A stretch of 64,000 bases of DNA from NCBI GenBank assembly GCA_002350105.1, contig DEDT01000011.1, forward strand, positions 1-64,000, read 5' to 3'. This stretch comes from Selenomonadaceae bacterium UBA2897 (GTDB taxonomy: Bacteria; Bacillota; Negativicutes; Selenomonadales; Selenomonadaceae). This document shows positions 53,117-61,420 of the stretch, one piece after another. Each line of letters opens with the position of its first letter. Positions within the stretch are counted from its first letter, which is position 1. The notes below the pieces were generated by a model. That model worked only from the letters and a program-made list of their open reading frames with translations, was not told the origin of the DNA and made no database searches. Both the position numbers and the translations under genes were made by a program.

Positions 53117-54862
53117 CTACTTTTTTGCTTTTTCCTTTTGCTTCATCAGATCATCATAGTCCTTTTTGGACACGTCTTTGAGGTATTCTTCGGGGATCTG
53201 CCCGACGGCTTTGGGCTCGCGGGCGTAGAGGGCCTGATAGTTCTTGAGCGCCTGGGCGTGGTCGCCGAGTTCGTCGTAAATCTGGGCCTGCATGAGCGGG
53301 ATGTAGGCGTTGTCAGCCTCGACTTTGGCGGCTGCCTGCAGGTCGGTGAGGGCTTTTTCTGGTTCGCCGGCCATGCGGTAGATGTCGGCACGGTTGAGGA
53401 AGTTATAGATGTCTTTGGGATTTTTGGCGACGCCGGCATCGGCATCCTGCAGGGCGCCTTTATAATCGCCCGCTACCGCCTTGGCCCGGCCGCGGATGAC
53501 GAGGCTGGAGGCTTCGTCGTCCTGCGTGGCGGAGGCGAAGACGCGCTGCATCTGGAACAGGGCCTGCTGAGACATGCCGTAGTCACTGTAGGTGTCGGCA
53601 TTCTCGCGCCATTTCTTCGTCGTCCGGTTGTCGGCTTGCAGGCTTTCCTGACGGGCGGCGGCCAGTTTCGCCGCCCGTTCCTGTTCGGCGGCACGGAGTT
53701 TTTCGCGTGCGCCGGAGGCTGCTTCACCCGCATAGGCCTGGGTTACGAGCTGCTGCAGGCGGGCGGTCGCATGGTTGCGTGCCGTGAACTCGTGCAGCAG
53801 CGCATAGACGCGGTTGTCATCGAGGAATTTATCGCCCCGGAACTGCCAGTCTGCGGCACGGTCGTAGTCGTGGAAGGCCTTGGCGAGGCCACCGGCGATG
53901 TAGTAGGCGTTCTCCGTGGTGTTATCGTAGGCCTCTGTCGTCCAGTCGGCGCTGAGGAAGAGCTGGCCGTCAATGTAGATATCCTTGCGGCCCTTCACTG
54001 TGACGTGTCCTGCGCTGTAGTCGGTCATGAGCGCAGCCAGCTTCTGCTCGCGCAGGGACGTGTCGGGATGGTCGTTGAAGTTTTCCTGATTTTTATTTTT
54101 GACATCGATGCTCTGGACTTCCAGCGGATTTTCGGTTTCATAGGTGAAATAATAGTCCATGCGCGCCATGGCGGCCGCGCCGCCACCGGGGTTGAAGCCC
54201 GCGCTGGTCATGAGATAGAAGCCACCCTTGTCCGCCTCGTACTCCGTGGGCAGGGTGACGTTCTTGGCGATGGAGTAATCGGCGAGTGCCGCGAGCTTGT
54301 TCCAGTCCATGAGCCCCGCGTCCATGTTGAGGAAGCTCAGGCCGTAGTATTGTGCGGCGGCCTTGGCATAGTTATGCGCGCTGTGCTGTTCGAGGCCATG
54401 GGTGAGCTCATGGCCCAGTACGGCGGCGATTTCGTCGGGATCGCAGTTCAGCCCGCGCACGAGCGCGCGGTTGATGGAGACATAGTTTGTGGGATAGCAG
54501 GCTGCGTTGAAATCCTTGCTGTCGTTGACGCTCCAGATGAAGGGCAGGTTATTGTCCTTGAGCGCGTAGTCGGCCTGCCCGACCAGCTGCTGCATGACGC
54601 CGTTTACGACGTCGATGTCGTGCCGGTTCGGATCGCGGCCGTTCTCCTTGAGATCCTGCTGGCGACTCTGAATCTGGGCGTGTACGTTGTTGCCCATGGC
54701 GAGCACGGAGGAGAGGCTCGATTGGTAGATGCCGAATATCCCCAGCGCCTGCGCGGCGGCCCCCCAGACATCGACGGCCTCGGCGCGCGGCAGGGGCAGC
54801 AGGAAAGTAAAGGCGGTCAGGCCCGCGAGCAGGCCGGCCGCAATTTTTTTATGCAGTGACAA
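53117..54862 (-). CDS. Exported M48-family zinc metallopeptidase with TPR repeats
   Basis: 581 residues from TTG 54862 (MSLHKKIAAGLLAGL), chosen because AGGAGGGATTATC stands directly before it. Signal peptide (GLLAGLTAFTFLLPLPRAEA). The zinc motif HELTHGLEQHSAH is at about residue 155, and the third ligand Glu is probably in TEYEADKGG. The C-terminal half has TPR-like units (DEASSLVIRGRAKAVAGDYKGALQDADAG, NRADIYRMAGEPEKALTDLQAA, QIYDELGDHAQALKNYQALY), as in BepA/YfgC-type quality-control proteases of the outer membrane. It ends KEKAKK. Confidence 0.85.
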   Translation of the reverse strand: MSLHKKIAAGLLAGLTAFTFLLPLPRAEAVDVWGAAAQALGIFGIYQSSLSSVLAMGNNVHAQIQSRQQDLKENGRDPNRHDIDVVNGVMQQLVGQADYALKDNNLPFIWSVNDSKDFNAACYPTNYVSINRALVRGLNCDPDEIAAVLGHELTHGLEQHSAHNYAKAAAQYYGLSFLNMDAGLMDWNKLAALADYSIAKNVTLPTEYEADKGGFYLMTSAGFNPGGGAAAMARMDYYFTYETENPLEVQSIDVKNKNQENFNDHPDTSLREQKLAALMTDYSAGHVTVKGRKDIYIDGQLFLSADWTTEAYDNTTENAYYIAGGLAKAFHDYDRAADWQFRGDKFLDDNRVYALLHEFTARNHATARLQQLVTQAYAGEAASGAREKLRAAEQERAAKLAAARQESLQADNRTTKKWRENADTYSDYGMSQQALFQMQRVFASATQDDEASSLVIRGRAKAVAGDYKGALQDADAGVAKNPKDIYNFLNRADIYRMAGEPEKALTDLQAAAKVEADNAYIPLMQAQIYDELGDHAQALKNYQALYAREPKAVGQIPEEYLKDVSKKDYDDLMKQKEKAKK

Positions 54863-55033
54863 GATAATCCCTCCTGACGGGACATGACGACATCCCAGCC
54901 GCCACAAAACTATATCCATGCTACCATTTCTCTCTGAAAGCTGTCTTAATATCCAATTATCCTGTGACAGGAAAAGGGAAAAGCCTGCCTGAGGTCGAAA
55001 TATACTCTAACACAAAAAGGGGGGGAATTTCAT

Positions 55034-55624
55034 ATGATTAGTCTCAGGGAAAAGGTGGATATCTGGCAGGGAATGCCACAGGAGACGCCGGAGCAGCAGC
55101 TTTGGGCGGACAATTATTACGATCAGGAGCTTATTCCCATGGCGCAGCGGGCTTTCTGCGAGCGCCATGCGAGCATGGAGGTGCCGGACTACTATGGCCT
55201 GTTCGTGCTCATGGGGCCGGCCTGGGAGCGCTCTGCCTTCGTGGTGCGGCTGCTGGAGCCGCAGAATATCCATATCATCTGCCTCAAGGAATACATGGGA
55301 CAGTGCCGCGCGCTGCTGCGCAATCTGGGCTGGGAGGAGGAGCGCTGCCTTTGCACGACGGTGAGCCGTGGCGATGCGGCAGGCGTCTACCGCATCATGA
55401 AGAAGCAGCACGATATCTGGGAGAGTGTCGGTCAGTCGGCCATCGACTACAGCGGCGGTGGCAAGGAAATGCTGCTGGCCGCCGCACAGTTCGCGGGGCG
55501 GCTGGATATCGACGGCTACCTCGTGCAGACGCGCTACCTCGAGGAGCAGCGCCGCCATATGCCCGGTAGCGAGAAACTCGTGCGCTTCCCCACCGTGCAG
55601 TCCGTCTTCCCTGATCTGGACTAG
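55034..55624 (+). CDS. Orphan CARF-like (Rossmann-type) protein
   Basis: 196 residues. GLFVLMGPAWERSAFVVRLLEPQNIHIICLKE resembles the first strand-loop-helix of CARF domains, and the late motif SAIDYSGGGKEMLLAAAQFAGRLDIDGYLV resembles the D-x-T-G-G-T-K-x-M signature that binds cyclic oligoadenylate or nucleotide ligands. No effector domain is attached and no CRISPR or cas gene is in the window. ATG 55034 follows AAAGGGGGGGAATTTCAT. Its stop lies in a dispersed hairpin repeat. The CARF call is by motif only. Confidence 0.55.
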   Translation: MISLREKVDIWQGMPQETPEQQLWADNYYDQELIPMAQRAFCERHASMEVPDYYGLFVLMGPAWERSAFVVRLLEPQNIHIICLKEYMGQCRALLRNLGWEEERCLCTTVSRGDAAGVYRIMKKQHDIWESVGQSAIDYSGGGKEMLLAAAQFAGRLDIDGYLVQTRYLEEQRRHMPGSEKLVRFPTVQSVFPDLD

Positions 55625-55661
55625 GGAAACGCAGCTCAATTAATCAGCATTTCCCTAAAAA
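55621..55661 (+). repeat. Dispersed TAGGGAAACGC hairpin, copy 3
   Basis: CTAGGGAAACGCAG...CAGCATTTCCCTAAAAA. The TAG is the stop codon of the CARF-like gene, as in copy 1, and the repeat probably acts as terminator. Confidence 0.65.
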
Positions 55662-55719
55662 ATCAGGCGGGCGTCGGCCCGTCCTGCCGGATAGGTATAT
55701 CTTTGTGCGATTCGTGCCG

Positions 55720-56040
55720 TCACTTCATGGTGTGGGCGTATGTGCCAGCATCGGGCGGTTTGGCGACTGCTATTTCATCCCCTGGGCGGCATGGCGCGAC
55801 ATGAAAGAAAAATTCGGGCATAAATACGTCACGCGCGAGGGACTGTTTGAGCAGCTGCATGGCGGCCGCGGGCGTCTCCGCCGCATAGGATTCCTGCAGC
55901 AGCTGGTAGGACTGGTAGATGATGCGGTTCTGCGCCAGCGCTGAGGTGTACTTCTCCTTGTCCTGCGGCGTATTCGCGAGGCGCAGCAGGGCTTGCAGGG
56001 AGTCGGCCTGCTGCTGCAGGTGCTGGTAGAATCTTCTACC
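55720..56040 (-). pseudogene. Fragment of an unrecognised gene on the minus strand
   Basis: The minus frame reads GRRFYQHLQQQADSLQALLRL, then TPQDKEKYTSALAQNRIIYQ and SYQLLQESYAAETPAAAMQLLKQ, and continues to a stop near 55720. It is helical, Gln-rich, and has no start. I do not recognise it. Its 5' end abuts the TpsB fragment at a palindrome (56028-56049), so it is a rearrangement product. Confidence 0.45.
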
Positions 56041-56591
56041 AGCGTGAGCTGCTGCGCGCGAACAGCGCATTGCTGACGAAGGTCGGATTCCAGACGAACC
56101 TCGGCACGCCGGGCGGCGATCAGGCTGCCACGGCGGGCTATGATGATCGCTTCGTCGCCTGGCAGGCGGACGCAGACTATCAGTACCGCACGAAGGGCGA
56201 CTGGATCGTGCGTGCCCGCCTGAGCGGCCAGTATTCACCGCAGCAGCTTCTGCCCGTGATGCAGCTGGGTGCGGGCGGCCGCACGACGGTGCGCGGCTTC
56301 GTGGAGCGCGCTATCGCCTCCGATAAAGGTATCCTCGGCAATCTCGAACTCTATACCCCGCAGTTCGCACCGGGCTCGCGGTTCCTGCTCTTCCTTGATG
56401 GTGCATCCATGCAGGATAATTACAGCGGCAGCAAGCACCAAAACATTTCCTCCTGGGGCGTCGGCTATCGCTACGGCAATCCGAAGAACCTGCGCGTAGC
56501 ACTGGATTATGCGGATATCATCAAGGATATGGAGAACGCCGCTGACCAGCAGCACAAACGCTGGAATGCAACGGTCAGTGCGGAATTCTGA
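56041..56591 (+). pseudogene. 5'-truncated TpsB transporter (FhaC/ShlB family)
   Basis: Reads IFYQRELLRANSALLTKV...LSGQYSPQQLLPVMQLGAGGRTTVRGF, GILGNLELYTPQF, and ends in WNATVSAEF. This is the C-terminal beta-barrel of a two-partner secretion pore, including the VRGF motif and a final Phe. The POTRA domains and signal peptide are missing, cut at the palindrome. It lies 20 bp before tpsA, which suggests the secretion pair is broken here unless another TpsB exists. Confidence 0.75.
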
Positions 56592-56610
56592 GGAAGGAGT
56601 GCGAGATATC

Positions 56611-58164
56611 ATGAAATGGTTCACGAAACAAAAACGTCATTATGCGGCGCTGTCCACGCTGGTTGCACTGGCTCTGGCCAGTAGTACGGCCTTCGCGATG
56701 CCGACGGGCGGTACGGTGACATCGGGCTCGCTCGATGGGGATTCGGGCGGCGACCTGACGAGCGGCGCGTCGCTGATACCGACGAAGGACAGCATCATTA
56801 ACTGGGATTCCTTTAGTATCGCCAAAGGCGAGACACTGACAATTAATACGATGTATGGTGCCCTGCTCAACCGCGTCACGGGTAAGGATATATCATCTAT
56901 CTTTGGCACGCTTACGCAGACGGGTACGAAACAGGCTATCCTGGTGAATCCCAATGGTGTTACCGTTGGAGAAACGGGCGTCATCAACACGCAGAATATG
57001 ACATTCTCAACCTTGGAACTTAGCGATGACGATTTTCTTGGCAACAAGCAGCTGAGCTGGACGACACCTGACGGCAAGAGTGTTGCTGCACCGATTAAGT
57101 TTGAAAAGGGCGCTACGGTCACGGAGACGAGGGCATATGGCGATACGGCATATGAAAGCGAATTGGACTTCTACGGCGGCACGATCGAGGTTGCGGATGA
57201 CGTGACGTTTACGGAGTATGGAGCCTCGCCGAGTATTAGCCTGATGGCGATGCAGAGCATTACGGAGCCGGCGGATAATAGCGGGGGCACGGAGTATTTT
57301 GCTGCGACACCGGAGAATACGATCTCGTTCTCCGGCAAAGTGGATGGCCTGCATACGACGGATGAGGGCAGCTTTAATCTGGTCGGTGGCAAGATCACGG
57401 TGCAGAACGCCGATATCGAGCTTTGGCAAAAAGGCGTGACACAGACGGAGGGCGTCAGTGAGCACAAGAACGGCAGCGAGGCCGATATCGTAGCGCTGAC
57501 ATCTGCGACGGGCTCCGGGGATGATGGCGTCGTTACCTCACAGCCTGGCAATGATGTCGTTATCAAGGATTCCACGGTCAAGTCCGACGACATCTGGATC
57601 CAGGGCAGCACGGTTGCAAAGGACAATGCGGTTATCTCGGCGACAAGCGATCTGAATATCAATGCGACGGGTGACGGCGGGACGATCACAGCAACCATCG
57701 TCAATGGCCTCCAGGAAGTGCAGGAGACTACCTCGATGGATGGGCAGGGGCTCATTTCGGATCAGGATCAGGCCGATACGCAGGTGACGATTGATAACGC
57801 AGGCGCGGCAGGTGTCTCCGGCGTTGAGGCGGCACTGAGCCAGGGCGAGGCACAGTTCGACAGCTTCATTCAGACGAACGTGGACAGCGGCTACAGCTCC
57901 GCAAGCAGCGCCCTGACGTCTGGCGGCGAGGTTTCTCTCGGTGATCTCGCTGGGCAGGTCGACCAGAATGCTGGCATGGATGAGGGCGCGAAGCTCGCTC
58001 AGGCCTTTGGTATGATCAAGGCCGTCGATGATAACACGAACCTTGACGAGGAGCAGAAGAAACGTCTGAAGAAGACCGTGGCAAACAACTTCAAGTCTCT
58101 CTCCCAGAGTGCGAAGACCTATCTCCTCAACCTGGCCCAGTCCGTATCCCAGCGAGTTCACTAA
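56611..58164 (+). CDS. TpsA-type exoprotein with filamentous haemagglutinin N-terminal domain
   Basis: 517 residues from ATG 56611 behind GAGGAAGGAG. Signal peptide (ALSTLVALALASSTAFA). The TPS domain follows with IINWDSFSIAKGETLTIN, NRVTGKDISSIFGTLTQTG and AILVNPNGVTVGETGVINT. The remainder is a beta-helix-like, acidic stretch ending in a helical tail (EEQKKRLKKTVANNFKSLSQSAKTYLLNLAQSVSQ). Short for a TpsA. Secretion needs a TpsB; the adjacent one is truncated. Confidence 0.85.
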   Translation: MKWFTKQKRHYAALSTLVALALASSTAFAMPTGGTVTSGSLDGDSGGDLTSGASLIPTKDSIINWDSFSIAKGETLTINTMYGALLNRVTGKDISSIFGTLTQTGTKQAILVNPNGVTVGETGVINTQNMTFSTLELSDDDFLGNKQLSWTTPDGKSVAAPIKFEKGATVTETRAYGDTAYESELDFYGGTIEVADDVTFTEYGASPSISLMAMQSITEPADNSGGTEYFAATPENTISFSGKVDGLHTTDEGSFNLVGGKITVQNADIELWQKGVTQTEGVSEHKNGSEADIVALTSATGSGDDGVVTSQPGNDVVIKDSTVKSDDIWIQGSTVAKDNAVISATSDLNINATGDGGTITATIVNGLQEVQETTSMDGQGLISDQDQADTQVTIDNAGAAGVSGVEAALSQGEAQFDSFIQTNVDSGYSSASSALTSGGEVSLGDLAGQVDQNAGMDEGAKLAQAFGMIKAVDDNTNLDEEQKKRLKKTVANNFKSLSQSAKTYLLNLAQSVSQRVH

Positions 58165-58192
58165 AATATTCATAGACAGATACATAAATAGC

Positions 58193-58229
58193 AACAGCAC
58201 GCAGCGTCAAATGGCTGCGTGCTGTTTTG
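58193..58229 (+). terminator. Terminator after tpsA
   Basis: AACAGCACGCAGC / GCTGCGTGCTGTT hairpin followed by TTG T-rich sequence. Confidence 0.8.
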
Positions 58230-58327
58230 TATTATTTGTGGGCATCTATGCGATGATATGGTACAATAGGCAGTAAAGCAAGAACTGCTATAAGGCACCA
58301 TGGCGGTGGCGTAAAGGGGATGTTGAT

Positions 58328-58765
58328 ATGCTTCAGATCTACTATGGCTCAATGGAGCATGTGGTAATGAAGCCATCGGTTTATTTCAAGAATACCTATC
58401 GGCCGGAATGGCTGCTGGAGCCGTTGTCAAAAGCAATGATTAAAGCTGTAGATAAATCTGAGGTCATCGGCCCGGCCTTGATTCAGTCACCAGTATTGGG
58501 GCCCATTCCGCCGGAACGTTTGTCCGGTGGTGTGAAGACTTTGATTTTGATATGGCACGTCCTGGATAAGGTATTCAATGCCTCGAACTGTGGCGATAAC
58601 TGTGCACCGTGGCTACTGCGGATGGGCAGGGAACGTGACATTACCATAAATCTGCGGCATTTGCTGGACTTTGGTGCAGAACCGTTTGACCTGAAGATAC
58701 TCAATACAGGAACTGTTGTACACAGTATGCGGGAACTCGTGCCCATTGCAGGAGATTTTGTCTAA
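58328..58765 (+). CDS. DUF4869-like protein
   Basis: 145 residues, first of a two-gene unit. LQIYYGSMEHVVMKPSVYFKNTYRPEWL and PVLGPIPPERLSGGVKTLILI fit the DUF4869 family, whose members are often followed by the same kind of P-loop protein. NCGDNCAPWLLRMG is conserved-looking. Function unknown. It may supply substrate recognition for the ATPase 12 nt downstream. Confidence 0.6.
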   Translation: MLQIYYGSMEHVVMKPSVYFKNTYRPEWLLEPLSKAMIKAVDKSEVIGPALIQSPVLGPIPPERLSGGVKTLILIWHVLDKVFNASNCGDNCAPWLLRMGRERDITINLRHLLDFGAEPFDLKILNTGTVVHSMRELVPIAGDFV

Positions 58766-58777
58766 GAAGGTGTGGAG

Positions 58778-59749
58778 ATGCACGGCGAACATACGATTAA
58801 GGTAGAGAATAATTTCGTCCGCTATGACTTTACCATCAGGCGCAACATCACGGTGGTGCGGGGCGACAGTGCCACGGGTAAAACGCAGCTGATCAATATG
58901 CTGCTCGAGTACGGCGATGGCAGCGGCGACAGCGGCGTGAGTCTTGTCTGCGACAAGCCCTGCTATGTGCTTACCGATGATCGGAATTGGCAATTGATTT
59001 TGGAGCATACGCAGGATACCATCATTTTTATTGATGAAGAGCACGACTTCATCACGACAGAAGCTTTTGCTTCAGCAGTAAAAAACAGCGACAACTATTA
59101 TGTTTTGGTCACGCGTAACCGCCTGCCTATGCTGCCGTATAGCGTGGAAGAAATCTATGGCATTCACGTGTCAGGCAAATACAAGTCGCTGCGTCAAACC
59201 TATAACGAGTTTTATCGTATCTACGGGCAAACAACTCCAGATGTACAGATTCGTCCGCAGCGACTGATTACCGAGGATAGTAATTCAGGCTATGATTTTT
59301 TTCATGCTGTTGCGCAGCCAATGCAGATCCCCTGTTCTGCGGCAGGAGGCAGCTCGCAGATTTTCACGGCTTTGAAAAATCTGCCGGATGATGCATGCAC
59401 CCTGATTGTCGCCGATGGCGCCGCTTTCGGCCCAGAAATGGAGCGCGTAGATAAGGAACTGCGTTTGCACCCGCAGACTTATTTATATTTGCCGGAGTCT
59501 TTCGAATGGCTGATTTTACAATCTGGCTTGTTTAATGCCAAAGATTTACGCACAATTCTGGCACATCCGGCAGACTATGTAGAAAGTGCGGAATTTTTCA
59601 GCTGGGAAAGATTCTTTACCGCAAAACTTATCGATATTACACGAGGAACGTATTTGCAGTATCAGAAAAAACAGTTGAATCGGGCATATCTGACAGAACG
59701 TGCAGTAAACAAAATAAAAGCCGTGATGGAGCATATTCAAATAGGGTAA
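58778..59749 (+). CDS. P-loop ATPase paired with the DUF4869-like protein
   Basis: 323 residues from ATG 58778 behind AGAAGG (GTG 58772 possible). Walker A GDSATGKT is near residue 32 and Walker B TIIFIDEEHDF near 85, followed by YYVLVTRNRLPMLPYSVEEIY, a sensor-like strand. The C-terminal half (FSWERFFTAKLIDITRGTYLQYQKKQLNRAYL) is basic and helical. It is probably an ATP- or GTP-dependent switch; neither partner has a known function. The pair lies just before the jetD remnant, in a defence-rich stretch. Confidence 0.65.
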   Translation: MHGEHTIKVENNFVRYDFTIRRNITVVRGDSATGKTQLINMLLEYGDGSGDSGVSLVCDKPCYVLTDDRNWQLILEHTQDTIIFIDEEHDFITTEAFASAVKNSDNYYVLVTRNRLPMLPYSVEEIYGIHVSGKYKSLRQTYNEFYRIYGQTTPDVQIRPQRLITEDSNSGYDFFHAVAQPMQIPCSAAGGSSQIFTALKNLPDDACTLIVADGAAFGPEMERVDKELRLHPQTYLYLPESFEWLILQSGLFNAKDLRTILAHPADYVESAEFFSWERFFTAKLIDITRGTYLQYQKKQLNRAYLTERAVNKIKAVMEHIQIG

Positions 59750-59781
59750 TAGAGGAACGCTTAAAACGAATGAGGTAGTCC

Positions 59782-59892
59782 ATGTCGGAACAATATGATG
59801 CTGATTTACGGAAGAAATTGAGCAGCCGCATGCGCCTGCTGACAGCATGGTTGCAGGAACATATTACTTCTGGGCCAGCAGGGCGACGGTGA
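59782..59892 (+). pseudogene. jetD remnant with large internal deletion
   Basis: A 36-codon frame, MSEQYDADLRKKLSSRMR followed by LLTAWLQEH. The first part matches the start of the full JetD at 61421 (MERYDAELRKKLSSRARLL), the second its end (HLLTAWLQQHDLHV). About 390 codons between are gone, with a CTGCTGAC/TTGCTGAC-like join. The remnant overlaps the 3' end of the convergent EamA gene. Confidence 0.8.
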
Positions 59893-60751
59893 GCAGGATG
59901 CAGGCACTGCCCGCGATGTCGAGCAAGGTGAGGGGCTGGCCAAGCAGGAGGATGGAGAGAATGATGGCCGTGACGGGCTCGACGGAGGCGAGGACGCCGG
60001 CTTCGCCAGGCTGGATGTATTTCGTGCTGCCGAGGTAGAGCCAGAAGGCGATGACGGTGCCGAAAAGCACGAGATAGGCAAAGGCCAGCGTAGAGGTCGT
60101 CGTCCAGACACCGCTCACGAGGCCGGGCCGCGTGAGGGCAGCCAGGGCGAGGCCACCGAGCAGCATGCCCCAGCCGACGATGAGGGCGGCGCGCCACTCG
60201 CTGATGAGGCGGCGCGGGGCCATGGTGTATATGGCACCGGATATGGCGGAGATGATGCCCCAGACGAGGGCGATGAGCGGGATGGACAGCGAACCGATAT
60301 CGCCGTGCGTCACGAGCAGGAACGTGCCGAACAGGGCGAGCGCGACGCAGCCGACTTCCATCCACGTCGGCAGGCGGCGGTAGCGCAGCGTCGTATAGAC
60401 GACGATAAAGGCGGGCATGAGGTACTGCAGCACCGTGGCCGCCGCCGCGTTGCCATAGCGGATACAGGCGAAGTAGGAGTAGGAGACGAGCATCATGCCC
60501 GCGAGGGCAAACCAGCAAAGTGTCAGGGCGTTGCGGCGGCTTTGCCATACGGCGAAGATGGCGCCCCTGTGCTGCAGGGCATCGAGCAGCAGCAGCACGA
60601 TACCGCCGAGGATGAGGCGTGCGCTCACAAGCCACTCCGTCGCGAAGGCTGCATCCTGCAGCAGATACTGCCCGGCCACACCAGATCCGCCCCAGCAGAC
60701 GCCGCCGGCGACGGCGGATAGGATACCTCGTGTTCTCTGACGCATAAGCAT
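59864..60751 (-). CDS. EamA/DMT-family transporter
   Basis: 295 residues with ten membrane segments in two EamA repeats (GVCWGGSGVAGQYLLQDAAF... and IPLIALVWGIISAISGAIYTMAPRRL). PVTAIILSILLLGQPLTLLDIAGSACIL near the end is the second-repeat signature. Drug/metabolite exporter; substrate not predictable. Convergent with, and overlapping, the jetD remnant. Confidence 0.9.
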   Translation of the reverse strand: MLMRQRTRGILSAVAGGVCWGGSGVAGQYLLQDAAFATEWLVSARLILGGIVLLLLDALQHRGAIFAVWQSRRNALTLCWFALAGMMLVSYSYFACIRYGNAAAATVLQYLMPAFIVVYTTLRYRRLPTWMEVGCVALALFGTFLLVTHGDIGSLSIPLIALVWGIISAISGAIYTMAPRRLISEWRAALIVGWGMLLGGLALAALTRPGLVSGVWTTTSTLAFAYLVLFGTVIAFWLYLGSTKYIQPGEAGVLASVEPVTAIILSILLLGQPLTLLDIAGSACILLTVALLAQK

Positions 60752-60944
60752 TTCCTTTCAGCATAAACATAGATAAAGACTTATTGATTTATTATACATC
60801 AAAATCATTTTTCGATGTGCGGGTATACCTTGTTATTTGTAGGCACTAGCATGGCATTATGGTAAAATGGATGATAAAGGAATAATTGTTACGAAGTGAT
60901 GCAGCTACGTAAAAGGCAGGCAGTATATTGCAGGGGGAATTTAT

Positions 60945-61307
60945 ATGAAAAAGTTTGATAGGCGATTGGAAAGCATTCGACCGGACTTGAATAATTTTAT
61001 CGGTATGCTGAAAGACATATATGGAACAGCACTTAAGCGTGTGATATTGTTCGGTTCATATGCTAGAGGCGATGAACATGAAGGTTCGGACATTGACATT
61101 TTGTTGCTGCTGGATATGACGGAGGAGGAGATTCGTGCGAAACGCTCTCGGCTTAGTGAGGCGAGGTTTGAACTGGATAAAACGGAGCCCTTGCTCGATA
61201 TTCAGCCGGTGACAGTTCCGTTGTCAAGATTTTTACATTGGAAGGACATTCACCCGTTTTATCGGAATGTTGTGAAGGAGGGAGTATCTCTATATGAAGC
61301 AGCCTGA
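60945..61307 (+). CDS. MNT-type nucleotidyltransferase (MntA-like)
   Basis: 120 residues. VILFGSYARGDEHEGSDIDILLLL has the G-S motif and the Asp pair, and PLLDIQPV the third Asp, so the active site is complete. By family, such proteins adenylylate or otherwise silence a HEPN RNase toxin. Start ATG 60945 behind AGGGGGAATTT. The HEPN partner overlapping its end is deleted, leaving an orphan antitoxin. Confidence 0.85.
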   Translation: MKKFDRRLESIRPDLNNFIGMLKDIYGTALKRVILFGSYARGDEHEGSDIDILLLLDMTEEEIRAKRSRLSEARFELDKTEPLLDIQPVTVPLSRFLHWKDIHPFYRNVVKEGVSLYEAA

Positions 61308-61387
61308 TGTAGGACGCTATAACTTTTGCAGAAAACTTCTATCATGCAATTAAAGACTATTGTGCAGAATCTCTGAAGGCAAAATGA
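61294..61387 (+). pseudogene. Internally deleted HEPN toxin
   Basis: Begins MKQPDVGRY, a typical HEPN start overlapping the nucleotidyltransferase by 14 nt. The end of a HEPN protein, FAENFYHAIKDYCAESLKAK, follows in the next frame after about 24 nt, ending TGA 61385-61387. The central part with the R-x4-6-H catalytic motif is lost. Confidence 0.65.
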
Positions 61388-61420
61388 TGAAGAGAATCGT
61401 ATTTTGGGGGAGAGAGATTC

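Noticed and set aside
59637..60770. Arg/Pro-rich 377-codon frame overlapping the EamA gene
   Set aside because: Out-of-frame shadow; the EamA frame has ten clear membrane segments.
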